This document shows, piece by piece, positions 52,604 to 61,828 of a stretch of 64,000 nucleotides of DNA (position 1 is the stretch's first letter; each line of letters begins with the position of its first letter). Source of the DNA: CAVUNY01 sp963843535 (GTDB lineage: Bacteria > Chloroflexota > Anaerolineae > Anaerolineales > Anaerolineaceae); NCBI GenBank assembly GCA_963843535.1, contig CAWJKU010000004.1:1322676-1386675 (forward strand), written 5' to 3'. Made by a program: the position numbers and the translations under genes. The notes beneath the pieces are model-generated. The model searched no databases. It saw nothing but the letters and a program-made list of their open reading frames with translations, and had not been told where the DNA came from.

Positions 52604-54646
52604 TCATGGGGTAAACTTGCTGATCCGGGTACTCCAGTTGCCGAGAGCAGCCCGTGTACCGCCACAAGTACCCAGCAGGTTGTCACCGCTTCCACCCGCG
52701 AAGAACGGGCCGCCCCAATCGGTATAATTGCAAGCAGAGGCGATATACTCGCTGGCGATCCAAACCGATTGGCCGTCTACGGCTGCGTAACCATAGTCAC
52801 CCCAGCGTGTGCGAGGTGGGGCACCCACCTGCGACTTGTAGCTGGTGAAACCGTCGTCTGGGGCTTTACCTTCACCACCTGGAGCAACATTCCATTGACC
52901 AGCCCCGACAATAGCATCTATCGGCGCGTAACCCGCGCTCGGATTTAAAGTGTCGCCGCTGGCAGTAAAAGCCAGCACACCTCGACCACTTGCGGTCACA
53001 CCCATTGCAGGATAGGTGAAGTCGTATCCCGTGGCTCCGAGATAACCCTGCTGGACAATCTTTCCTGGGTTTGGATTAACAATGAACCACGCGATACCAG
53101 CTCGCTGAGCGCCTCCATCTGGGTTGATCGCCGTATCCAGCGCGCCCCACAGCTTGCCGTTCGCATACATTACCTGCTGCATGCGGGTGTCGTTCGAGTC
53201 TGGGGACGAGATGACCTCGTCATGTGCAGGCTCACTGCCAAATAACAACCGCCAACAGCCTATCTGTCCATTGAACAACAAAGTCGTTGTGTTGTTGATG
53301 CAGTAGCCCTGCGGCGTGGCCGTCGTGGCTAAAGTTACTGCACCGGGTTGCTTCTGCTTTGGTGGAATTGCATATTGGTTGACAGTTAACACCTGGTTTT
53401 TCAAGCTGAGGGCGGGTGAAACCGTGTTGAGCGATGCGGTGTTTGTGAGCTTCCAAACCACAAGTTGGTTTGACGTATAATTTCCACCAAAACCAGCGAC
53501 TGGATGGGTAGCCTCATCGGCAGCATTCGAGCTCATGAAGAACTCGGTACCGCTGTTTGCCGTATTGAATTGGGTACCGGGCGACTGGGCAGGCCAGACG
53601 GTGAAGCCTGGCTGGGTCGGACCTGCATCACTGGGTGCATTCACAGCTCCAAATGTGTCAATGTGCACCATATTCACGCTTGCAGTTCCTGCAGCGAGTT
53701 GTGCCTTAGAGAAGGCATATATCTGAGCGCTAGCAAAACCGGACCCGTTCCATGGGTATGCATTTGTGGTTACATAGAAACCGTTTGCATCTGCTCCGAT
53801 ATGTGGGTAGTCGCCGAGGCAAGGGCAGGCATTGCTCGGGTCAGGATTGGTACCGTCGTTCGTGACATCGATCCGGTAGATATTCCAGTTCCCGGTGGGA
53901 TTTGCCGTCTGGCTGACCGCAATGTCGATATGATTGGCCAGCGTGAATGCCCCATTCGGGTAAGACTCCAAAGTCAGGACCACGACGAAGAAGCGCTGTG
54001 TCGCTGCGTCGAACAGACAGCTTGGGTCAGTCACAAACTGAGCGCGTACCCCGGTGGTGCGGTTAATCGCCGGTGCATAACCAAAGAAGGAGTTCAAGTC
54101 CACGGCATGGTTCACATCCCTGGGCAGACCTGACACGATATTGGCAGCCGTATTATCAGGAAGGACTGACTGGCCGGCTGAATTAAAGACGTTGAGTACA
54201 TCATTCACAGCCTCTACGATGTAACCGTTTCCGACGCAGAGCGCCTGATCGGGAGGCTCAACCGTGAATTGATTCCCACCGCGTGCATAACGCTGCTGGT
54301 ATAGGTTTAGGCCTTCGAAGCCTGTGTTAAACTGCGGATTCGACTTGGTCTTCTGCCCGCTGTTCACAGAGACGCCATTGCCGGTTCCCTTCGATAGGCT
54401 GCGGTTGACGATTGTCCCCAGATAAGGTCCAGGGCCAGTTTCAGCGTCCATCTGGCCTGGGAACTCTGCCTGGGTGACGTCATTTGAACCGGATGCTGTG
54501 AAGTCGCCGGTTTGGGGAGAAGACGTGCCAGAGATCGGAATTTGGCGAGTACCTCCTCCACCTGCTGCCCCAACGGGATACACACCTATCATGCTAAAAA
54601 GCATAACTAAAGTTGCGAATAACCCAAAACCATTTTTTATTTTCAT
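52604..54646 (-). CDS. Large secreted protein of unknown function
   Basis: The 680-aa protein has a signal peptide (GLFATLVMLFSMIGVYPVGAA) and no further helix, so it is exported. The mature part is rich in Gly, Asn, Thr and aromatic residues, with repeated blade-like segments (RFFVVVLTLES, IDIAVSQTANPTGNW, HIGADANGFYVTTNAY, KLWGALDTAIN, YPAMGVTASGRGVLAFTAS, RWGDYGYAAVDGQSVWIASEY), which suggests a beta-propeller. Several Cys (CPCLGDYPH, YCINN, GCWRL, CNYTDW, LLGTCGG) may form disulfides. I recognise no enzyme motif. GGAGCTCAGCTT precedes the ATG. It stands alone between a terminator and a 515-base gap, so recent gain is possible. Confidence 0.8.
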   Translation of the reverse strand: MKIKNGFGLFATLVMLFSMIGVYPVGAAGGGGTRQIPISGTSSPQTGDFTASGSNDVTQAEFPGQMDAETGPGPYLGTIVNRSLSKGTGNGVSVNSGQKTKSNPQFNTGFEGLNLYQQRYARGGNQFTVEPPDQALCVGNGYIVEAVNDVLNVFNSAGQSVLPDNTAANIVSGLPRDVNHAVDLNSFFGYAPAINRTTGVRAQFVTDPSCLFDAATQRFFVVVLTLESYPNGAFTLANHIDIAVSQTANPTGNWNIYRIDVTNDGTNPDPSNACPCLGDYPHIGADANGFYVTTNAYPWNGSGFASAQIYAFSKAQLAAGTASVNMVHIDTFGAVNAPSDAGPTQPGFTVWPAQSPGTQFNTANSGTEFFMSSNAADEATHPVAGFGGNYTSNQLVVWKLTNTASLNTVSPALSLKNQVLTVNQYAIPPKQKQPGAVTLATTATPQGYCINNTTTLLFNGQIGCWRLLFGSEPAHDEVISSPDSNDTRMQQVMYANGKLWGALDTAINPDGGAQRAGIAWFIVNPNPGKIVQQGYLGATGYDFTYPAMGVTASGRGVLAFTASGDTLNPSAGYAPIDAIVGAGQWNVAPGGEGKAPDDGFTSYKSQVGAPPRTRWGDYGYAAVDGQSVWIASEYIASACNYTDWGGPFFAGGSGDNLLGTCGGTRAALGNWSTRISKFTP

Positions 54647-55161
54647 AAGCTGAGCTCCAATAAGAGTAAATTTAATGATCTTTTTTGTTATAACCCTGGT
54701 CTACGAGTAAATTGTTTATCCAGATATCGTAAATTCCTCCTTTGAAGATTAGAAAATCGGTTTTTTGAGAGCATGAAAGCGGAAAGGACCGAATCAGTTG
54801 GCGCGATCTGATATCGCGCAGTAAATTAATAATGCACGTGATGATTCGCTGATTATCTTCTTCTGTCGTTTGAAAAGTGGTGGCTTACAGCTTGACTGAC
54901 ACTACGGCCAGCCTGGCGAAATTTTTATTACAAAATATTTGGCCTGGCATTTTGAATGGTTTTCCATGATTTTCTATCCACCTTATCCAGGAAACACAGA
55001 AAAAATCTCCAGCCTTTCCATACGAATGTCGAGCGTCTGCTCTTGCCCTCAAATACACAAGTATTATAGTCAAAATAGTCAACATTGAATGAAAATCGGA
55101 TAAGAGAATTGGCGGCACCGACAATTTGCTTTGCCTGGATGAGAAACCGCCCCAGACCAAA
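54647..55161. other. 515-base intergenic region
   Basis: The gap between the secreted protein gene and the GT-C gene is AT-rich. A 91-codon open frame at 54885-55160 has no ribosome site and no recognisable fold, so I do not call it. I see no repeat of the families found elsewhere and no strong hairpin. The promoter of the secreted protein gene should lie within the right-hand part of 54650-54800. Confidence 0.5.
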
Positions 55162-57195
55162 TCAATTATTGCAGAATAAATCGTGCATCGCTTGGAAGTT
55201 GTATTGGAAATTCGCCGGATATGCGGGGTCCTTTTGCAGGCTGCTGCAGAAGGACGCAGTCAATGCTTTGTCTTCTTGAACCATTTCTTGATCCAGTATT
55301 TTTGCTTTGTCCATGTTTCCGCTGTTAACCATGGCTTCAATGAATGGGAAATATTCAGATCGATCTACCGGGTGCAGTCCATTATTTTGGGCGGTGTCGT
55401 ACAGTTCGAGGATTGTTTTCCAATCGCCTGTCTGCCTCGCGAGGGAGGCTTTCTGGTAGAAATAACACCAATCGTGGTCAGGTTCATTACCAAATATCGC
55501 TGCCGGCGGGGTGCGAAAGTTTGCACCTGTCTTGATGAAGTTAATATTTGAGAATATGCCTGCCTCTTTAACGATCAACCTTTCTGACGCTGAAAAAGCC
55601 GGCATTTTTCCATCGATGATGTGCACGCAGGAATTTAACGAAGGTTGGGAGATCAGCAGCAAATTGCCATAATCGCGGTGCAGGAAGATATCCCGAACAT
55701 ACCGGTCCGACACGGTTCTATTCACGACATCCAGCAGGGTATCCACATTCAGCACCTCGGATTGGATGGAAGGCGCTTGATAACGTTCGCTCCGGTAGAT
55801 CAAGTTGAGTGGGCCCCAAATCTCATAGTCCTGCATATAAAGATACCCGGTCGGGGCATAGGCCATCACGAAAGTATCGTTGGCTATATCCGGTGCACGC
55901 CAGGCGACTTGCCACCACATCCTTTGTTCCATTTGCCACAGAGTCTTCCAATAATCGAGGTTCAACGAATTCGTGGCCATGGAGATAAAAAGCAGTACAA
56001 CCAGGGCGGCAAAACGGCTTTTTGGCCTGAACAACACGAGTAGACCCATCACCAGCAGGATGGCCCCGGCGGAAGGATGCAGTCCATAGCTTTTATAGGC
56101 ATCCAGTAAATTAATCGAACGATTTGAAATTACCACCGGCAGGATGGCGAAAATCGTTCCCACCAAACCCACTCCAACCATCTCCAGCGCGGTGCGGTGG
56201 TCTTCGCCACTTTCATCTTCTGTACCACTTGATCTGGAAAAAAGAAATCGAACCAAGAAAACCAGAAGTATTCCCACGCACCCAATAAACAATGCCACGG
56301 CAATCCGCGAAAATTCGGCCTGTGCCAGATAATTGTAGAGCTTTACAAACCATGCAAAAACGGTCACCGATAGAAAATCTAAAATGGTCTGGACAATAAT
56401 CCGGATAACCATGTACACAGGATTGCTGCCATAGTCGCCAATCAAACTTTCCACATTTGTGGCTGGACGGGTACTGGTAAATATAAATAACCGCCAGTAA
56501 ACGAAAGCGGATATCGTGATCACGTACGGCCAATATTTCCATGCGATCGCCTTAATGATGGCGAAAAAGCTTTTCAATCCCTTCTTGTAAAAAAGCAGTC
56601 CAAGCAGAGCCAGGCGCATGGCCTCAAGCCCAATCATGTACTCATAAATCCATACATAAGCGCTGCCCGCAGCGACCGCCATGATTTCTAATGGAATTTG
56701 AACGATCTTCTTTTGAGCCCGGATAGCCGCAAGCATAAGTGCCATCGATGATAGGGCCAATCCAAATCCGGTGAGGTGGTTGACCTTGGTCAGCGCGTCC
56801 GGCTCGCTTAAAAAGGCCGGATACACAACGAACACCATTGCCGCCAGGGTGGAGAGCAGCTTCCGGTTTGGCCAGAGCGCACATATGATCCAGTAAAACG
56901 AAATCGCGCCAACACTGCGCCAGGCCAGCGTGTAGAGATGCCAACCGAGCATGGAATCACCGATAACCCGGTAAACGAGGAAATAAAGATATCCCATGGC
57001 AGGCCGGTCTGTGCTGAACAGCCCCACCAGGCTTCCGGCTCCCCTGGCCGATGCGGACCAGAGCACATACCAATCGTCGTAATAAAATCCCAGCTCGTTC
57101 AACCTGATGCCATGGGTGATGATCGCGACCAATAAAATGGCAGCAATTGCGCTGATATTTTCTAAAGTAAAAATTTTCTTAAAGAAAAAGCGCAT
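55162..57195 (-). CDS. GT-C-type membrane glycosyltransferase or related multi-pass protein
   Basis: The 677-aa protein has about 11-12 helices in its first 430 residues and a soluble C-terminal part of about 240. After the first helix comes FYYDDWYVLW, where the acidic pair in the first outer loop is typical of GT-C enzymes that use lipid-linked sugars (GT39/GT83-like). The C-terminal part has short helical repeats near its end (KTILELYDTAQNN, EAMVNSGNMDKAK), perhaps TPR-like. GGGAGTC precedes the ATG. It is divergent from a GT2 gene, with 219 bases between, so both may serve surface glycan building. Confidence 0.75.
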   Translation of the reverse strand: MRFFFKKIFTLENISAIAAILLVAIITHGIRLNELGFYYDDWYVLWSASARGAGSLVGLFSTDRPAMGYLYFLVYRVIGDSMLGWHLYTLAWRSVGAISFYWIICALWPNRKLLSTLAAMVFVVYPAFLSEPDALTKVNHLTGFGLALSSMALMLAAIRAQKKIVQIPLEIMAVAAGSAYVWIYEYMIGLEAMRLALLGLLFYKKGLKSFFAIIKAIAWKYWPYVITISAFVYWRLFIFTSTRPATNVESLIGDYGSNPVYMVIRIIVQTILDFLSVTVFAWFVKLYNYLAQAEFSRIAVALFIGCVGILLVFLVRFLFSRSSGTEDESGEDHRTALEMVGVGLVGTIFAILPVVISNRSINLLDAYKSYGLHPSAGAILLVMGLLVLFRPKSRFAALVVLLFISMATNSLNLDYWKTLWQMEQRMWWQVAWRAPDIANDTFVMAYAPTGYLYMQDYEIWGPLNLIYRSERYQAPSIQSEVLNVDTLLDVVNRTVSDRYVRDIFLHRDYGNLLLISQPSLNSCVHIIDGKMPAFSASERLIVKEAGIFSNINFIKTGANFRTPPAAIFGNEPDHDWCYFYQKASLARQTGDWKTILELYDTAQNNGLHPVDRSEYFPFIEAMVNSGNMDKAKILDQEMVQEDKALTASFCSSLQKDPAYPANFQYNFQAMHDLFCNN

Positions 57196-57343
57196 GAGTT
57201 GACTCCCATCCGCGCAAATGCTGACCCTGAACTTCCCCGTATGGTTTTTTAGTTAACCGGTTGAAAGTGCGCATATTATATCAGAGAAAGATTTCATCGG
57301 ATTTCTCTTGCAGAAAAGAAACTCGCATTTGATCAGTTTCATT

Positions 57344-57352
57344 TGGTATAAT
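57344..57352 (+). promoter_or_regulatory. Extended -10 promoter of the GT2 gene
   Basis: TGGTATAAT lies 62 bases before the ATG at 57415. The leader contains a GC-rich palindromic stretch (GGGCTGAGCCGCCCGCC) and ends with AAAGGAACCTT as the ribosome site. The other part of the 57196-57414 gap shows nothing else. Confidence 0.5.
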
Positions 57353-57414
57353 TTTAGCCGCACAATTTTTGTAAACCGGGCTGAGCCGCCCGCCGGGTCA
57401 CAGAAAGGAACCTT

Positions 57415-58374
57415 ATGCGTGTCGGTCAAAACCCTCTTAAATCCGTCAAAGAAGTTGCCAAACCGGAACAGATTACTGTTGCTGTGCTCAATTACATCCC
57501 CATGCTCAGCGGGTATTATGCTGACCTGCTCAATGTGCTCAAAGCTTGTCTGAACAGCATCCGTGAAACGGCGGACCTGCCCTTCGACCTGATGGTATTT
57601 GATAACGGCAGCTGCGACGAAGTCATTCAATACCTTGTCGACGAACAACAGGCCGGGCATATCCAATACTTGATCCTTTCCGAAAAAAATATTGGCAAGG
57701 GTGGGGCCTGGAATATCTTGTTTGGCGCTTCTCCGGGTGAGATTCTCGTTTTTACGGATAATGATGCTTTGTTTTACCCGGGTTGGCTCTCTCGTTCGGT
57801 TCAGATCTTGCAGACGTATCCTAACGTGGGCATGGTCACTGCCCGGCCGTTTGATACCAAACCCGAGCTTTATTCTAAAACGGTAGCATGGGCCAGATCG
57901 ACGGACGAGGTTTCCCTGGAAGAAGGTCGTTTTTTGAGTTGGGATGTTTTCAGCAGCTTCAATTTTAGCCTGGGTTATCCGGATGCGCAGGTCAAAGAAT
58001 GGTATGAAAAATCGTCAGAGGTCAGGCTGACCTACCGCGGGGTGCAGGCCTTCGCCGGTTCCAGCCACTGGCAGTTCTGCGGATATAAGCGCGTTCTCCA
58101 GTCGTTCCTGCCGTTCCAAATGGACCGCCCGATGGGGCAGGTGAAACAGCTCGATCAGCGCATGAACGAAGCCGGCTATCTGCGCCTGATGGTTGCTGAT
58201 CCGTTGGCGCAAAATATGAGCAACCGCCTGCCCGAGGAGCTGTTATCCAGAACCAGCACCGCCAAACTTGCTGCGCCTAAGACCAGCCTGGTCAAGCGTC
58301 TCATCCACCTGCCGGGCATCCGCGGCGTTGCGTTGGGTTTGTACGATGCCATTTTCCGCCTGTATTATGAGTAA
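57415..58374 (+). CDS. Glycosyltransferase family 2 protein
   Basis: The 319-aa GT-A enzyme has ITVAVLNYIPML at residue 21, FDLMVFDNGSCDEV, IGKGGAWNILF and the DxD-type FTDNDALFYPGW that binds the nucleotide sugar through a metal. Acceptor and donor are unknown. The C-terminal region (YRGVQAFAGSSHWQFCGYKRV) closes the fold. There is no membrane helix, so it acts on the cytoplasmic face. It is followed by the alginate-lyase-family gene after 74 bases and faces the GT-C gene, which suggests a small surface-polysaccharide locus. Confidence 0.85.
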   Translation: MRVGQNPLKSVKEVAKPEQITVAVLNYIPMLSGYYADLLNVLKACLNSIRETADLPFDLMVFDNGSCDEVIQYLVDEQQAGHIQYLILSEKNIGKGGAWNILFGASPGEILVFTDNDALFYPGWLSRSVQILQTYPNVGMVTARPFDTKPELYSKTVAWARSTDEVSLEEGRFLSWDVFSSFNFSLGYPDAQVKEWYEKSSEVRLTYRGVQAFAGSSHWQFCGYKRVLQSFLPFQMDRPMGQVKQLDQRMNEAGYLRLMVADPLAQNMSNRLPEELLSRTSTAKLAAPKTSLVKRLIHLPGIRGVALGLYDAIFRLYYE

Positions 58375-58448
58375 AACCAGGCATTATATTCTTTTTATTG
58401 AATTTACCTGTCACGCTCCCTGCGCTTTGGAGTGAAATATTATTCATT

Positions 58449-59597
58449 ATGATCACCAATCTGCCCACAGGCTTGCTCTTGATCGATCCCGCTCAACTGG
58501 TTCAGACCCAGGAACGAATCAAAAAAAATGACCCGTCCGTGGCTCCTGCTCTGGCGGCCCTGCGCAAGTCTGCCGGTCAAGCCCTGGCGACGCCCATTCT
58601 CTCCGTCACCCACAAGCAGCGCCTGGCGCCGTCCGGCGACCCGCACGACTACCTCAGCATGGGGCCGTATTGGTGGCCTGATCCTGCCAAATTAAACGGG
58701 CTGCCCTATATCCGCCGCGACGGCGAGCGCAATCCTGAAACGGAGCAGTTTGATTCGCCGCGCCTCAAGCAGCTGGTCAGTGCAGTGGCGACCCTGGCCT
58801 GGGCCGGCTATTTTTTCGAAAGAAAGGCATATTTTCAATACGCCGCGGTCTTAATCCGCGCCTGGTTCCTGGATGAAGCCACGCGCATGAACCCGCACCT
58901 GGAGTACGGGCAGTTCATCCCCGGCGTTTGCGATGGGCGCGGGATCGGCATCATCGATACTTCCACCGTTTTTCCAACCTTGCTGGATGCGGTGCAGGTT
59001 ACCGCTTTCGCTGGGGCGTTATCACCTGCCGAAATGGATACATTCCGCGGCTGGATGGCCTCCTATCTGAATTGGAATATCAACAGCCCCAATGGGAAAG
59101 ACGAGGCAATACAGCACAACAATCACGGCACCTGGTACGATGTGCAGCTGGCTGCTCTGGCGTTGTTTACCGGGCAGCCGGACCTCGCTGCCCGGGTCTG
59201 TTCGGCTGCCCGCGAGCGGCGTATCTTTACCCAGATTCTACCGGACGGCAGCCAGCCTCATGAGCTGGTCCGCACGCGCTCTTTCAGCTACAGCACCATG
59301 AACCTGACCGCATTTCTCAATCTGGCTGTGCTGGCGAACCATGTGGAAATCGACCTGTTGAATTACGAAAGCGCGGATGGGCGCGGGATCCGTAGGGCGC
59401 TGGATTGGCTGCTGCCGTATGCCGCCAAACTGATGCCCTGGGGAACCCCGCAGATCACCCCCATCGATCCAGCAGGATTGGTTTCACTGTACAGGCGAGC
59501 GGCTGCGCTTTACCATACACCAAGCTATGACCAGGTGCTCGCTGCCTGGCCCCAAGAAGGCCAATCTAGCCTGTCCCTGTTGCTGTATCCCCATTAA
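58449..59597 (+). CDS. Alginate lyase family protein
   Basis: The 382-aa protein has the alpha/alpha-toroid pattern of the alginate lyase family (PL5-like): DPHDYLSMGPYWWPDP near residue 55, RRDGERNPE, IQHNNHGTWYDVQLAALALF (the HNNHG motif with catalytic Asn and His) and RTRSFSYSTMNLTAFL with the Arg and Tyr. No signal peptide is seen, which is unusual for a lyase of extracellular alginate, so it may act on another uronate or inside the cell. ATG 58449 is chosen as the frame before it adds 17 hydrophobic residues without a ribosome site. The 3' end overlaps the next gene on the other strand by 32 bases. Confidence 0.82.
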   Translation: MITNLPTGLLLIDPAQLVQTQERIKKNDPSVAPALAALRKSAGQALATPILSVTHKQRLAPSGDPHDYLSMGPYWWPDPAKLNGLPYIRRDGERNPETEQFDSPRLKQLVSAVATLAWAGYFFERKAYFQYAAVLIRAWFLDEATRMNPHLEYGQFIPGVCDGRGIGIIDTSTVFPTLLDAVQVTAFAGALSPAEMDTFRGWMASYLNWNINSPNGKDEAIQHNNHGTWYDVQLAALALFTGQPDLAARVCSAARERRIFTQILPDGSQPHELVRTRSFSYSTMNLTAFLNLAVLANHVEIDLLNYESADGRGIRRALDWLLPYAAKLMPWGTPQITPIDPAGLVSLYRRAAALYHTPSYDQVLAAWPQEGQSSLSLLLYPH

Positions 59598-59895
59598 AGC
59601 TGCTCGTCTGCTCCTGACCTGTAATCACGGACAGGATCATTTCCGCTTCGGCTTCATAGCTCATCCCTTCTGGGTAAGATTTACCCGCGCGTCGGTACCA
59701 ATACCTGGCATTGTCCAGGTCCGGCTCTTTGCGGTGCAGGTAGGCATGGATCCACATGGCGTGGGTGTCAGACATCTGTTGCACGATGCGGTGGGCGCTG
59801 TCCCAATCGCCGTTGAGGTCGTGCCACAAGGCGCGCGCATGATCGGATGGTAATTTCGTGCTGTTGGTCGTTTTTCGGAGCTCAGCGGTATTCAT
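59566..59895 (-). CDS. Small conserved protein of unknown function
   Basis: The 109-aa protein is probably all-helical and cytoplasmic: LWHDLNGDWDSAHRIVQQM, MWIHAYLHRKEPDLDNARYWYRRAGK. The DWDSAH and LHRKEPDxxNARYWY segments look like those of a conserved small family found next to various metabolic genes, but I know no function. Its ATG overlaps the stop of the upstream gene by 4 bases, so it is coupled to the YdhG-like protein. It converges on the alginate-lyase-family gene with overlapping 3' ends. Confidence 0.7.
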   Translation of the reverse strand: MNTAELRKTTNSTKLPSDHARALWHDLNGDWDSAHRIVQQMSDTHAMWIHAYLHRKEPDLDNARYWYRRAGKSYPEGMSYEAEAEMILSVITGQEQTSSFNGDTATGTG

Positions 59896-60284
59896 AATTT
59901 TTTCTTACTTTTTTTGCTCTCAGCTTTTTTCATATTTTCTGCGACACGAAACCTGACGATTTCGCTGACCAGTTTTAAAGGCATTGGCTGATCGATCGGG
60001 AAACGGATCGAACCTTTGCCGCTTTCGTAAATAGATAGTTCTTGCTTGAATGCTTCCGTTCCTGAAGGTGTTGGATACAACCCGATGTGGTTTTTAAAAG
60101 CCGCAAAATGGATTAAATTGCCATTGAGAAAGAAGGTGGGCATTTGATAGCTGATTTTTTCCGTTGCGCCTGGAGCGGCGGCTTTAATTGTCGCCCGCAG
60201 TTCTTGCAGAATTTTTTGAGTTTCTTCAGGGAAGGTCGCAATGTATTCATCGATCGTAGAAAATCCTGCTTTTTCTTTTTCCAT
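59892..60284 (-). CDS. DUF1801/YdhG-like iron-chaperone-family protein
   Basis: The 130-aa protein has the pattern of this family: STIDEYIATFPEETQKILQEL, AAPGATEKISYQMPTF, IHFAAFKNHIGLYP and IRFPIDQPMPLKLVSEIVRFR, then a Lys-rich tail. Members such as Fra/YdhG are frataxin-like in fold and have been linked with iron delivery; that role is not shown here. GGAGAGATCTG lies before the ATG. It is divergent from the decarboxylase gene, with a dyad in the shared promoter region. Confidence 0.82.
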   Translation of the reverse strand: MEKEKAGFSTIDEYIATFPEETQKILQELRATIKAAAPGATEKISYQMPTFFLNGNLIHFAAFKNHIGLYPTPSGTEAFKQELSIYESGKGSIRFPIDQPMPLKLVSEIVRFRVAENMKKAESKKSKKKL

Positions 60285-60312
60285 CAGATCTCTCCAATTT
60301 CAGATAGTTATC

Positions 60313-60369
60313 TGGCATGGTATTTACCAGATAGTATAATATTGTATCAATTTGGTATAAATTATGCCA
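60313..60369. promoter_or_regulatory. Inverted repeat in a divergent promoter region
   Basis: TGGCATGGTATTTACC (60313-60328) and GGTATAAATTATGCCA (60354-60369) are inverted relative to each other, with 13 of 16 positions matching. Between them is AT-rich sequence with TATAAT at 60335-60340. It lies midway between starts at 60284 and 60395 and could be an operator shared by both. Confidence 0.45.
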
Positions 60370-60394
60370 TAAAATTATTTTACGAGGTTATGAC

Positions 60395-61801
60395 TTGGAA
60401 AAATCACAGGCTCTTAATTCTGCAGCGCGGAATCTCGATCGAAAGGGAGATCAAGAAAGTTTCCTGGTAGAAGCTGCGCGGCGCGCTAGGCGCTACCTGG
60501 ACGAGGTTAATTCGCGCCCGGTCTTCCCCTCGCCCGAGGCGCTGGCTGGTTTGGCGGCTTTCGATGAGGCGCTTCCGGAGGAACCTCAGGATTCGATGCA
60601 GACGCTCACCTTGCTGGACGATGCCGGCTCTCCGGCTGCTGTCACTTCGGCCGGCGGGCGCTATTTTGGGTTTGTCATCGGCGGGTCGCACCCTGCCGCG
60701 TTGGCTGCCAATTGGCTGGCCGGCGCCTGGGATCAAAATGCCGCCCTGCAAATTATGGCTCCGGCAGCGGTAAAGTTGGAGCAGGTGGCATTAAGCTGGC
60801 TGCTGGATGTGTTGGGGCTGCCGGCCGGGTCAGGGGGCGGCTTCGTCACCGGGGCCACGATGGCGAATTTCAGCGGGCTGGCGGCAGCCAGGCACGCCGT
60901 GCTGATGCAATTGGGCTGGGACGTGGAAGCGCGCGGGCTGTTTGGCGCGCCGCCGATCACCGTGGTGGTGGGTGAGGAGGTCCATGTCAGCCTGCTCAAG
61001 GCTCTGAGCCTGTTGGGGCTGGGCCGCGAGCGCGTGGTGCGCGTCCCCGTGGACGGCCAGGGGCGCATGCAGGCTGAGGCTCTGCCCAGGCTTTCCGGGC
61101 CGGCGATCGTGTGCATCCAGGCCGGGAACGTCAACACCGGCGCCTTTGACCCGGCTGGGGAAATCTGCCGGACTGCCCACGAGGCCGGCGCCTGGGTGCA
61201 TGTGGACGGCGCCTTTGGTCTGTGGGCTGCGGCTGCCCCTGCCCGGGCTCACCTGGCAACGGGTGTGGCGGACGCCGATTCGTGGGCCACCGACGCGCAT
61301 AAATGGTTGAACGTGCCGTACGACTGCGGGATTGTCTTCTGCCGGCAGGCCGGGATGCTCAGAGCGGCCCTGACCCACACACCGGCGGCTTATTTGACCG
61401 AAGGCGGTCCGCGCGAGCCGATGGAGTACACCCCAGAGATGTCGCGCCGGGCGCGAGGGGTTGAGGTCTGGGCAGCGCTGCGTTCGTTGGGGCGCTCAGG
61501 CCTGGCCGAGATGGTAGAGCAGTGCTGCCGGCACGCCGCCCGCTTTGCGCAGGGTTTGACCGCCGCCGGATACCGGGTGCTTAATGATGTGCAGCTCAAC
61601 CAGGTGCTGGTCACGTTTGGCGACGCCGATAAAACGCGGCGGGTGATCCAGGCAGTGCAGCAGGATGGGACCTGCTGGTGCGGCGGCACCGTCTGGCAGG
61701 GTCAAACCGCCATGCGCATCAGCGTCTCATCCTGGGCGACGACCGCCGAGGATGTGGAGCGCAGCATCGAGGCGATCGCGCGTCTCGCGGGTAAGGTCTA
61801 A
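60395..61801 (+). CDS. Pyridoxal-dependent decarboxylase, group II (aromatic amino acid type)
   Basis: The 468-aa PLP enzyme has GGRYFGFVIGGSHP near residue 85, GGFVTGATMANFSGLAAAR, HVDGAFGLWAA (Asp that contacts PLP) and TDAHKWLNVPYDCG with the PLP lysine. Relatives decarboxylate aromatic amino acids, glutamate or 2,4-diaminobutyrate; the substrate is not clear from motifs. The start is probably TTG at 60395, with ACGAGGT upstream; no in-frame ATG lies before the conserved region. GC content seems higher than in the neighbours. Confidence 0.85.
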   Translation: MEKSQALNSAARNLDRKGDQESFLVEAARRARRYLDEVNSRPVFPSPEALAGLAAFDEALPEEPQDSMQTLTLLDDAGSPAAVTSAGGRYFGFVIGGSHPAALAANWLAGAWDQNAALQIMAPAAVKLEQVALSWLLDVLGLPAGSGGGFVTGATMANFSGLAAARHAVLMQLGWDVEARGLFGAPPITVVVGEEVHVSLLKALSLLGLGRERVVRVPVDGQGRMQAEALPRLSGPAIVCIQAGNVNTGAFDPAGEICRTAHEAGAWVHVDGAFGLWAAAAPARAHLATGVADADSWATDAHKWLNVPYDCGIVFCRQAGMLRAALTHTPAAYLTEGGPREPMEYTPEMSRRARGVEVWAALRSLGRSGLAEMVEQCCRHAARFAQGLTAAGYRVLNDVQLNQVLVTFGDADKTRRVIQAVQQDGTCWCGGTVWQGQTAMRISVSSWATTAEDVERSIEAIARLAGKV

Positions 61802-61828
61802 TCTTGATTCGGATTGGAGGGGTATACC

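Noticed and set aside
54885..55160. 91-codon minus-strand frame in the 515-base gap
   Set aside because: No ribosome site, no recognisable fold, and irregular composition.
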